DNA of 64,000 nucleotides from Codonopsis lanceolata (Eukaryota > Streptophyta > Magnoliopsida > Asterales > Campanulaceae), in assembly GCA_013146195.2 (NCBI GenBank), contig CM028384.1, forward strand, positions 69,229,990-69,293,989. The letters are read 5' to 3'. Below the pieces are notes generated by a model. That model was not told the DNA's origin. It searched no databases and worked only from the letters and a program-made list of their open reading frames with translations. Within the stretch, counting starts at the first letter, position 1. Each line of letters opens with the position of its first letter. The position numbers and the translations under genes are program-made. This document shows, one piece after another, positions 1 through 9,187 of the stretch.

Positions 1-232
1 GAATCTTTATTTGTAAGATGAAATTTCATTTTCTCACGACTCTATTGTCTAACATACAGTAAATCGAATAAAAAAAATATGTTTTACAAAAAATATCGTA
101 AGATCGTCGTATCCAAATTTTTATCATTTATTTATTATTTATTTATTGTCAATGTATTCCCATATTAAAGAGACGAGCGAAATCTCAATCGAGTAGGATC
201 GCTAATTAGCAAAGCATAATTTTTAAGAGTAA

Positions 233-262
233 CTAGTTTTACACCCGTGCGTTAAACGCACG
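233..262 (-). other. Helitron 3' terminal hairpin and CTAG end
   Basis: CGTGCGTT (246-253) pairs perfectly with AACGCACG (255-262). On the minus strand this stem is followed by nine bases and then CTAG, and the next host base is T, as expected for insertion between A and T. This matches the terminator hairpin plus CTRR end of Helitrons. Confidence 0.7.
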
Positions 263-430
263 AGTAAAAATATTTTTTTAATTAAATAATATTAAAAAAA
301 ACGAATAAGTAAATTAAAATCAAAAAAATAAATTAAGAAAAATAATGTTTGAGGCAACTACTTAAATATAAATACTTCATTTTATTGGTAATATTATAGA
401 TTAAAAAAAATTTCTTATACACAACATTTG

Positions 431-950
431 TTATTTTATTTGTTGGCTTTCCATCTTCATCAGTATTAATATCTTCAAGATAGAACGGTTTGTTACCCTA
501 GAACCTGCAACATACAACTGATGACTGAATACTGCCATCTTCAAGAATAGTCCTACATGCGAAAGTGATTGATCTTGACTTTTGTTAATTGTCATGATAT
601 ACGATACTACCAATGAAAATTATTTTTTCTAGAAACTTGAAAAACAACCTCACATTGGATGGAGACAATGACATTCTTGGTATAAACATTTTGTCTCCAA
701 CATTGCTTCCATTCAAAAAATATACTTCAACAGCGTGATTCTCAAGTATGGTAATGATTAGTCTTGTTCTATCACACAACCCTGCAGCAGGGTCAATGTT
801 TCTCAACATTATCACCGAAACACCAACCTTAAGTATTAATTCATGGTTAGACAATGTTGAATACTTTATACTATTCAAATACTCTGCAGAATGATTGTCT
901 TCAAACAAACTTGTGTTGTTCTCTACCATACACATATAATTTGAATTCAA
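431..950 (-). pseudogene. PIF1-like Helitron helicase, C-terminal fragment
   Basis: Two overlapping frames (950-585, then 613-431) together read as the C-terminal part of a plant PIF1-like helicase of the Helitron type. Recognisable family motifs are the LKVGVSVIMLRNIDPAAGLC segment, then a variant of the GTRLIIT/GSNVGDKMFIPRMSLSPS segment, then in the second frame MTINKSQDQSLSHVGL and a QLYVAGSRVT segment close to helicase motif VI. The family would act as the DNA helicase in Helitron rolling-circle transposition. The fragment is broken by a frameshift at about 585-613, and no Walker A or B region is present, so it is not functional. Family assignment is from recall of conserved motifs. Confidence 0.75.
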
Positions 951-2258
951 ATAAGTTCTTTATTCTAAGTGATAGTTAGATACCATGTACTAATTTATGG
1001 TGTCAAAAACATCACAAGTCGGGGAAGGTATAACCATTGCTTGCAAATATGACACGTCATAAAAGACTCATCGATTAAAGAAGGAAAAAAAAAGAACTTT
1101 TGTGGTTTAAAAAAAAGTATTTCAGTGGTTAACATTTTAGAAAAAAAGGACCGGCCTGTAATTTTTCCTTACCAAAATGAGAAAAAAAACTCACCTCATT
1201 GAAAAACACTAAAAGGACTACTATATATAAAACACAACCCATTAAAATCTCACATCCACCCTTAAGCCTCATATAATGTAAGTTGTCTCTTTTAATTTAT
1301 TAATATAAAATAAAAACTTAGAAAAAAAATAATATTACGTGTATTTTATGTAACACGGATCTCTTGACCTAACCCACCATGTGTTGGTGAGTTGTGTTGT
1401 AAGATAATGTGACTCCCTTTTACAAATTAAAACTCGTAAGACGGTCTTACCGGAGAACTACTCTTAATAAAGCAATACACGATCTCAACACCTAACCAAA
1501 TTCAACATCTGACGTCTAACAAATACAACCCTTCAGTTAGAACCCTTCATCTAAAATCCTTCATTTGACGTATATTCTTTCACTTCAAAATTTTATTCAC
1601 CTAACTTTCGGTAAGAAATCATTGCGATCTCTCCCTAGATTATTCAAATCTTTTTAATTTTTCATTGAGCTGAAAATTGAACATGTATCATTTTGTTTTA
1701 CATTCTATTTTCTTGTACAACTTTTAAAGTTTTTTTTAAAATACAAATATAATAATATGAGACTTCAATATTTAAAATAAAGTCAAGTATTTAGCAAAAA
1801 CATTGTTTAATGATAAATATTTTATTTTACTGTCTAAGATTTGTTATATTCTAAATTTTTAAATAAACTTCTCAAGGTTATTTTGAAAATAATACATAGC
1901 TCAAAATTTGAGATTTGAATTTATAACTGATAAATTTATCTATTATATTTCTTAATATTTTTTTTAACCATTCTTCATGCTTATAAAAAATATATAACTT
2001 TATAGTTAGACTATGTCAACAACTTCGTTGTTTATTTCAGTCGAGACTAACTATTTCCTGGCAACTTTGACTTTGAGAATCCATTCGAATCTTTGTTTGT
2101 GAACGTCTCTTAGAACGGATGGTATGGAAGCCATAATAATTGCAATAAAATTTTTGGGCTCAAAATGTCTGAAGCTTATTTCGTGACTGATTTTTTTTAA
2201 AAAACTTTGCAGAAGATTGGTTGAACATCGGCAAAGAACATCTAGACTTTATATAAAT
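951..2258. other. AT-rich intergenic DNA, no gene seen
   Basis: Very AT-rich sequence with short homopolymer runs. No coding frame of useful length, RNA gene or clear repeat was recognised. Part of it may be the unrecognised remainder of the Helitron. Confidence 0.5.
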
Positions 2259-2270
2259 GTGATGAAAAAT

Positions 2271-2504
2271 AGCTCAGTTGGTTAAGAGCTAGTAGATTTG
2301 GGTACAGGACCAAGGATCGAGTCCTAGCAACCGCAGTGTGGGGGTTTCATCCTCTTGTGGGGGTGGCTCCTTTGTAGGTACTTGCAGGCCGGTCATTCTC
2401 CAACTGGGCTACTGTCGCCGAAGTTCTAGTGATTTTCCCTCTCACATTTTCATGGGGCTGGGATGTGGGGGCTCTCGGGGGGAGAGTTTCCCCTTTTTGG
2501 GTAC
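2271..2504 (+). mobile_element. tRNA-derived SINE with target site duplications
   Basis: A roughly 234-bp, GC-richer island begins with a pol III A box (TAGCTCAGTTGG, 2270-2281) and has a B box (GGATCGAGTCC, 2314-2324) about 33 bp later, the layout of a tRNA-derived internal promoter. The part after 2340 has no tRNA-like fold and ends in a T-rich stretch. A 12-bp direct repeat, GTGATGAAAAAT (13 bp with the following A), flanks it at 2259-2270 and 2505-2516 and is best explained as a target site duplication. It lacks a tRNA acceptor-stem partner, so it is a SINE and not a tRNA gene. The partner LINE is unknown. Confidence 0.75.
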
Positions 2505-2516
2505 GTGATGAAAAAT

Positions 2517-3414
2517 AAAAGGTAAAGCATGATATTGTAAATTGTGCTGAGAATACCAACAGTTTGGGTGTATTCAAAGTTTTTAGAAATGTATAAATAT
2601 ATTCATGTCAACTTATCTAAGAATATTAAATGTTTAGTATAAAAATAAAAGAAAAAATAAAAAACAAAGTGTTTCAGCTTCCAATGTTTCCATTTATGGA
2701 AATCAGTTTTAGGCGGGAAAATCACGTTTGTTATTATATATATATAGATTATGTTAACAATATGACACATAAAATATCACATCATTTGATATCCAAAATT
2801 AAATGCTATTAAAGTAACCCTAACATTACCCAATTTTTAATGAAACATGGAATGCGGAAGAGCGTGAGTGACGATTTAAAGCCACGAAAAATTGCACCAA
2901 GCATTACGCTTCCTAAGATTCCTCCACTCAACCCTAAATAATTTAGTCAACCCAAAATAGTTTAGTCAACCCTAAATAATTTAGTCAAGTAGCTTATCTC
3001 CTGTTTCTACGCAAGAGTTGTAGTTAGTATTTCACAATCAAGTGACACTAGTCCAATATTTATTTTCTATTTATTCCTTCTTAGTTGGACTGTCACTATA
3101 TATAATATGAGAAAGTTTAGTATAATATTGTCTTGCTTATCTTAATTTATAAGTTAATTAAAGTTTTATTCGTATAATTTAATCTATTAAAATATAGTGT
3201 GTTGAGTAATAAATATTGTCTTAATAAAATATTTAGAAGACTATTTTACATAAATTTTTACCATATAATATAACCATTAGCTAACGTGGAGTAGTTTATT
3301 TCTTGATTATGAGTTTTAAATTCTTCCATCAAAATCAAAACAACTGTGCTTAACTACAACTAGTTCAAATTAAAAAAATAATTAATTCAAGTATAGATAA
3401 ATTTCATAAAAAAT
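2517..3414. other. AT-rich intergenic DNA, no gene seen
   Basis: AT-rich. A small direct repeat of the words CCCTAAATAATTTAGTCAA is visible near 2933-2990. No supported gene. Confidence 0.5.
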
Positions 3415-3416
3415 TA

Positions 3417-3682
3417 CTCCATTCGTTCTAAAATCATTATCTGGGTTGAATTGGTGTATGGTTTAAGAAATACATTTGAATGAATTATTAATATTATAAT
3501 AGTGTGTGGTTTCTTTTAAAACTCATAAATATGTGACTCAAAATTAAAGTAAGAAAAAAAAAGTAAAAGGAAAGTGATGTCTTTAAAAAAAACTTTCAAA
3601 GAAGACAATTATTTTCAGACGAATGAAAAAGGAAAACAAGACAATAATTTTGAGACGGACAATAATTTTGAGATAGAGGGAG
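3417..3682. mobile_element. Stowaway-like MITE
   Basis: A roughly 266-bp element begins CTCCATTCGTTCTAAAAT and ends with the inverted counterpart ATTTTGAGATAGAGGGAG. It is flanked by TA at 3415-3416 and 3683-3684, the target duplication of Tc1/mariner-type elements. The ends match the common plant CTCCCTCCGT-type terminal repeat. The right subterminal unit (GACAATAATTTTGAGA-like) is present three times between about 3603 and 3676. No transposase is encoded. Confidence 0.65.
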
Positions 3683-3684
3683 TA

Positions 3685-4140
3685 CTAAGTAAATGATTCG
3701 GTGCATGTTTGATTTAGCTTATTAATATGTGTTGATGATTTATTACTTATGACTGATAATTTATTACTTATGACTTATGACTAATAACTGGTGATGTTTG
3801 ATTTAGATTTTTAAAAGTGCTGATTAGCTTTCATAAGTTAGTGTATGTGTGTGTGTGTGTGTTTGATTAATAAGTTGAAATAGTGCTGAAATCAAATATA
3901 AAGACTAAAATAGCATCATCACAAAATGTGATTTACATTATTATTATTATTATTATTATTAATATTATTATTAATACAAATTTTATCACTATTAATAATT
4001 ATTATCATCATTATTATTGCCTTTATTATTATTATTATTATTTTATTAAAATTAAAATTACTTTTATTGTTATTATTATTATTTGTTAATTTTAGTATTT
4101 ATTTTATTATATTAATAATATTATTAATGCTATTTATATT
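3685..4140. repeat. Simple and short tandem repeats
   Basis: A 21-bp unit containing TTTATTACTTATGACT is tandemly duplicated at about 3738-3779, followed by a GT-rich run at 3841-3863 and an imperfect ATT-trinucleotide tract from about 3937 to 4085. No gene. Confidence 0.7.
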
Positions 4141-4652
4141 TGATGCGTCCAAGATAATCTGGACCCACTAAACAGCCCAATCTAAACACCTGGCTTTCAA
4201 CGTGTTTGTAGATCCTCTGAGCCCAACTCTGAAACACAAAAGAACAACGTGAATCAAGCGGGCGGGGCACTCCTGCCGCAAAGCCCTCCGGCGTGTGAAT
4301 TAGCACAATAGAGTTCACAATTCAGCAGAGTTTAGGCTAGAGAATAAGATTGCGCATACCTTTCATCACATCCTGCCTTGCTTTTATATTTACCGGAAGA
4401 CTTAACTGTCAATAACCGTTATTAACTGCCCATGAATGTCATTAACTGCCCATGATCTTCACGGCCCTTAATGATAGGCGTAATAATTAACCCATTAATG
4501 GGAACGTATCGATTGGAGGATTTCCTGACATAACCGCCTCGCCTTTTAACAAACAGCCTTGCCCAAGTGTAGATAACTTCGATCATCGTCACTCTTTCAC
4601 TCTGACGAGCATAATAAATCATGCTCGCTCCTCAACCTTGCTCGCTGATTAA
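4141..4652 (-). repeat. Candidate 3' LTR of the Tat element
   Basis: On the minus strand this stretch ends in ...GGACGCATCA at 4141. At its other edge it is preceded by a polypurine-like CACAGTGGGGGCT (about 4652-4663), as expected upstream of a 3' LTR. The LTR start would be TAATCAGCG, with TG mutated to TA. No second full copy exists in the window to confirm the borders; they rest on the terminal motif and the purine tract only. Confidence 0.4.
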
Positions 4653-5642
4653 GCCCCCACTGTGAGGGTACCTTAACACAGCTCAACAACTTGCTCGCCT
4701 GCTCGGATGTCACCGACCTACTTTGCATGCGGCTCTTTAACTCGGGCTTGTTGGGCATCTTAGCTCAAGAGCCTCCCTACTCCTTGCCTCACCGAGTATT
4801 CATACTGTGACGAGGAGGAGCCCAAGAAATTGGAAAGACATTTTTCTAGAGTTACTAAATTCCACTTGGCCCAAATAATTCGACACAAAAACCTAGATGC
4901 ACGGTTGCTCATAAACTCTTTTTTAGGTATCTGTGCCTGTGAAATTGAACCACCACCGCCGCCTCTTAAAAGACAGCGCTGCTTCACTCCATCGCATTAA
5001 ATGCTACGTCGTCATTTTGACTTCGATTTATCGCACCTTAATGATGAAATTTCTTTCAACCGGCGGTTTCCTTTAAAAAGCCAAGAACCGTTTTCATTCC
5101 AAACTTTCGCATTCCCCAAATTCTTACCATTCTGCCAACAGAAATCAATCCTATCGCATACAATCGCACCAAATTCCTGGACTCAGACCAAATCTTCTTC
5201 TGCTTTAAAGACTTCGAGCATTCTCAATACAGGTATTCTTCCTTCACTTTTACTGCTTATTATGCCTTGATTTACGTATTCTTCTGGTTAACTGTCGAAT
5301 CCAAAGTTTCCCTGCCCCCTTTTCTTTGCCAAAACTTTCTTTGAATTTCATGTCTTTGATGTTCTTGCATCAAACTCCTTCCATCCCCAAAACTACCTTC
5401 ACCCGTAAATCGAGGAAACGTTGACCAGGCCCCTGCCCGTTCATTGGTTTCTGGTTAAAAACCCTAGCTTGCCGCGAGTTTTCAATTAATTTCCTTTTTT
5501 CCCTCAAGCGTGGTTTAACCCGTGTTCCTCGACATCGTAGGATGTCTTCGACGGTAGAACGCCTCCGAGATCGAAGGTCGAGCTTATGATCATGGAGCTA
5601 CCCAGAACAAATTGAATCTTACGCCTCCCTCCAGCCTCTAAG

Positions 5643-7287
5643 CAACTGAACGAGAGGTTCCCCCACTTGTTCGACGGAGGCCTTCCCGAACGCTCCCTCG
5701 CAATGTCGAACAAGCTACCGAAAATCCCCTGATTTTAACCGATCCAACCGAGCAGGACCGAGGCCAACAAGCTGCCTCAACTAACACACCTTTCATTTCC
5801 TGGGATGACCTACAAAGCGAGGATGAGGTTTCAACCTGGTTTTACTCCTTGGGTATGGACCCCAAGAATTATCGAGTTAGGGCTTTCGACTTGAACCTTG
5901 ACGCCGGCCACAATTTTCAAGGAGACCGAATGGTTTTCTATTTTGATTTCTTCTTAGTTGGTCTCCGCTTACCTGTAGACCCTTTCTTTGCTGAATTCCT
6001 TATCGTGAACAACGCCCTTCCCTGTAATTTAACCTTAACCACAGTTAGGTTTTTAATTTCATACATCGTAGCCTGTAGACTTCTCAGTTTTGAACCGAGC
6101 ATGGAACTCTTTCGAAAATTCTTTCTTTTTTCTATCGATAAGAAAACCGGGCGTATCTCTGGTCGCTCAAACCCCAATTACTTCAAACTTCTCTCAGAAA
6201 ACCCTAACAAAGTGGATGCCTGGGATGCGAAACCCTTGCTAGTAGAATCCCGTGTAGGCTGGCCTTTTGCCCCTTATCTAAATAACTTAGCCATTGCCAA
6301 ATATGATAAACAAGCCTTCCGAGCAGAGAACCCGGCTACCGCAAAAACTTTCGAAGACTTCTCGGAGTAAAAGATGGAAAGCAAGGGCAAGACTGGTCTG
6401 GATTGACCGCCTTAACTCGATCTCCCAATATTACGGCGGCGCAATTCTATCCTAGCCAAGATGCGAGGTGCGAACCACAAACCATCTTGGATCCCGAGGT
6501 GCCCCATCCGTTCTGGGGAAACTGTCACGGTGGAAACTTTCCAAGTGAATGTCCGAGATGCCTCCAATTCGGAAGAAACTGCACTCCTGCTTTCTCCCTA
6601 GATGGTTTGCATAACTTTTCCTTTTGTCTTATCATCACTGATTCTTTCTTAACAACTATTTATTTCACAGACATGAGGCAAATGGAGGATTCGAACCGCT
6701 TTCTACAAGCGATGCGAAGAGGCTCAGTAAGTAGGAACACCCAAATGGCCGGACAGCCCCCAGCTCGACTCCCTACAATCCCAGCCACCAACACTGGGCG
6801 AGGAAACAACCGGACTAACCAGCCAAGTCAAACAGCCAGCCTACTTCACACACCAACAATCGCCAACCAAACTCCTGCAATACATCCAGCCCGTCAACAA
6901 CAACCACAACAACAACCCCAGCATCAACAACCATCACCTCAGCAACAAACTCAACAGCAATCAAAAAGGCCTCTTCCCACTTCGCCCCCTGAAAGAAGAA
7001 CTCGATCGAAAACTGATCAGAGCGATCCTGCTGAAGCCTCTAGTTCCCGAGCACCCATCTGGCAGAGAGATAATTTTGACATGCCAGAAAGTCGCGAACT
7101 AGCGACCAAATTGATTGCTGAAATTGGGGCTGTTCCCGATCTAGCGAATATAAACACCAACAAGAGAGGCGGCCACGCTGCTAGCCTCGGGCTAGGGATG
7201 CTAAAAAGACTCAAGCATACCGGGTATCGAAAGCACCGAGCGAACTCGCCAGCTTATCCCCGGTTGGGGAGATCGGAATGTGCATGA
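5643..7287 (+). pseudogene. Tat antisense ORF, part 1: 'putative gypsy type transposon' domain and Q/P-rich linker
   Basis: An open frame runs from about 5643 (no ATG) to 6370. The segment FYFDFFLVGLRLPVDPFFAE through MELFRKFF fits the PF04195-type domain found in plant transposon proteins. The next frame (6403-7287) holds a cysteine-containing stretch (CHGGNFPSECPRC) and then a Pro/Gln-rich linker. A 66-bp GT...AG segment (6605-6670) removes cleanly in phase and is a likely intron; other GT/AG junctions (for example CAG/GTATTC near 5226) suggest earlier exons. The block is antisense to pol, as in Tat elements with an extra antisense ORF; its function is unknown. In-frame stops and a frameshift near 7185 mark it as decayed. 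Confidence 0.6.
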
Positions 7288-7365
7288 CTGAGGTAACTCA
7301 CTTCGCCCCTTGTCCTCGTTCACACCTCTCTTTCACTTCTAACTTGGTTTATTTTTCGCTTTCAG

Positions 7366-8271
7366 ATGGCCACCAAGACTGAGCTTCTCTTTGATCGACT
7401 TATCGACAATGTCAAGACCTCCAGCTCGCTCAGCACGGAGAAGAATGCCTTGGAAGAGCAAGTCAACTCACTGAGGGCCGAGTTGAAGGAAAGCGAGGAA
7501 AGCCTGACCTCCAAAGTTACCGAGATCTCCAAGCTGGAAGAGGAGAAAAGGATCCTTGATGCTCACCTCACCTTTTCCAAGAAATCCGAAGAGAGTGCTC
7601 TCAACAACATCACCCAAGTGAGGAAGGATCTGCGAGAAGCAACCAACGAGCTGGAGAAAGTGAAGAAAGATGCTACGGCCAGGGAGAACAAATTGAAAAC
7701 TGAACTGGTACAAGCCCGCGTTCAAAAGGAGAATCTTATCACCGAATACAAGAACTCAGAAGACTTTGCTGCCGCTGTCGAAGAAGAGGCGTATCCTTTT
7801 TTCTTACAGGGGGTTAACCATATTCTGCGACAATTGGCTTGTAGCGGTCTTGAGTTTAGGCCCGAACAACTTGCAACCTGGGGCACTAATACTCCCTTCT
7901 GTGCTGAAGCCCGCCCGGGACATGCCTTAGTCCCGTATTCTGCAGACGAGCTCATCTCCTTGGCCGAGCTGGACACTAGCAAAGGGCTGGATACTTGGAC
8001 CCCTCCGCCCCCTGCAGAAATCACTATCAGCGAGCTGATGGCACAAATATGGTCGCGTAAATCACGAAACCGAACTCGCTCCTCCCATCCCCGAAGACAA
8101 CAACGAAGCACCAATCCAAATGCCGAAATGAAGCAGCCAACCCACATGCCGAGAATGAAGGCCCGACCAACCAGGCTGGCGACAACCCTACACCAACTCT
8201 CGCTAACCCCATCGTACTTGATGAATCTTAAACTTTCAGAGCCTGCGTGCTCTAAGTCCCAAAACATTTGA
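7366..8271 (+). CDS. Tat antisense ORF, part 2: coiled-coil protein segment
   Basis: This frame opens MATKTELLFDRLIDN. Over about residues 25-130 it is dominated by Glu/Lys/Leu heptads typical of a long coiled coil, followed by a more ordered region (EEAYPFFLQGVNHILRQL) and a basic, Arg-rich tail. The preceding 73 bp (7293-7365) start GTAACT and end TTTCAG, and removing them joins the frame ending ...GMCMTE in phase to MATK, so this is probably the 3' exon of the antisense gene. The last part, after about residue 230, may be frameshifted: the codons overlap a long antisense shadow frame and lose clear protein character. No enzymatic motif is visible and no function is assigned. Confidence 0.6.
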   Translation: MATKTELLFDRLIDNVKTSSSLSTEKNALEEQVNSLRAELKESEESLTSKVTEISKLEEEKRILDAHLTFSKKSEESALNNITQVRKDLREATNELEKVKKDATARENKLKTELVQARVQKENLITEYKNSEDFAAAVEEEAYPFFLQGVNHILRQLACSGLEFRPEQLATWGTNTPFCAEARPGHALVPYSADELISLAELDTSKGLDTWTPPPPAEITISELMAQIWSRKSRNRTRSSHPRRQQRSTNPNAEMKQPTHMPRMKARPTRLATTLHQLSLTPSYLMNLKLSEPACSKSQNI

Positions 8272-8399
8272 TATTTTTACCGTCTGTAATATTTTGTCCT
8301 TCGTTTGCTTTTGCTAACTAAACAATCTGCATGCTTTAGAAAAACGTTGTTTTTGCATCTGACTTTTTCCTGGATAGAAATATTTCCTATTCGGGTATA

Positions 8400-8680
8400 A
8401 AAGAAGCAAGCCCATTCCCGAGCATAAAACTCTCCATGCTTACAAATGGATAGATTATTAAGGAAAAACATCACCTCCTCAAACCAACTATCCCTTCGAG
8501 CATAAAGCCCTTTATGCTCGAAGAAGATAGATTATTGAGGAAAAACATCACCTCCTCAAACCAACTTTCCCTTCGAGCATAAAGCCCTTTATGCCCGAGG
8601 AAAGAAAGCTAACGAGGAAAACCACCCCTCAGACCAACTTTCCTTTCGAGCATAAAGCCCTTTATGCTCGAAGAGGGAAG
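8400..8680. repeat. Tandem array of palindromic hairpin units
   Basis: Three tandem units of 73-77 bp each contain a 28-base inverted repeat at 8495-8522, 8572-8599 and 8645-8672 (arm TTCGAGCATAAAG, spacer CC, complementary arm). The first and third are perfect; the second has one change in the 3' arm. A diverged fourth version lies near 8407-8440. The array sits exactly between the 3' end of the antisense ORF (8271) and the 3' end of the integrase frame (8795). Confidence 0.9.
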
Positions 8681-8794
8681 TTCCTAAGGTAAAATTCAAC
8701 TCAAGTAATCCCAACTTAAAAACCCCATTAAGCTTCATTATAATCATTTTTCACCAAATGGAAAAAATACACAAGCACATACTACTAGTACCAA

Positions 8795-9097
8795 TTACCG
8801 ATAATATTTCTTTAAATGATCTGCATGCCAAGGATGTTTTAGCTCGTCACCATCCTCTGTTCGCAACATGTAGGTGCCCTCTTTAACGATCCTCGAGACC
8901 TGAAAAGGGCCTTCCCAATTTGGTGACAACTTCCCCCATTCAGCCCGATGACCTGTTGCCTCAATCTTACGGAGGACCCAATCCCCCACGAAGAATCGAC
9001 GACGAACTCTCTTATCGTGGTGAGCCTTTGCTCGTTGCTTATAGTTGGCCATTCTCATTTTGGCTTCTAGCCGCTTCTTTTCCTCTAATAAATCCAA
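8795..9097 (-). pseudogene. Tat integrase C-terminal domain
   Basis: This 100-residue frame is the end of the Ty3/gypsy polyprotein. It carries the basic region YKQRAKAHHDKRVRRRFFVG and the conserved GDWVLRK and WEGPFQV segments typical of the integrase C-terminal DNA-binding fold, ending DHLKKYYR. It follows the integrase core frame that stops at 9188. The intervening 90 bp encode the expected DAMAPVEMYLPTHRV stretch in another frame, so two small frameshifts (near 9200 and near 9125) separate it from the core. Confidence 0.8.
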
Positions 9098-9187
9098 ATC
9101 CGCTGCTCGAGCTGCTTCTTGTTAGATTCGACATTGTAGTTTAATACCCTATGAGTGGGCAAGTACATCTCCACTGGAGCCATAGCA

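Larger units (their letters stand above)
233..950 (-). mobile_element. Helitron 3'-terminal relic
   Basis: The minus strand carries the C-terminal end of a Helitron-type helicase (950 down to 431). About 170 bp further downstream on the same strand is a canonical Helitron 3' terminus: a GC-rich 8-bp hairpin (262-246), nine bases, then CTAG (236-233) followed by a host T. Order and strand both fit the 3' end of an autonomous Helitron. Helitrons transpose by rolling-circle replication with a Rep/helicase protein and make no target duplication. The Rep part and the 5' TC terminus are not visible, so the upstream limit is unknown; the element may extend right of 950 into AT-rich DNA. Confidence 0.7.

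Noticed and set aside
2270..2340. tRNA gene candidate (A and B boxes)
   Set aside because: No acceptor or anticodon stem can be drawn, and the flanking 12-bp duplications enclose about 234 bp, so it is a SINE and not a tRNA gene.
3883..4089. 68-residue Ile/Tyr-rich ORF
   Set aside because: It is a translation of an ATT trinucleotide repeat.
7722..8267. 181-residue minus-strand ORF opposite the coiled-coil frame
   Set aside because: Shadow of the plus-strand antisense ORF; no domain, and the plus frame has the better protein character.
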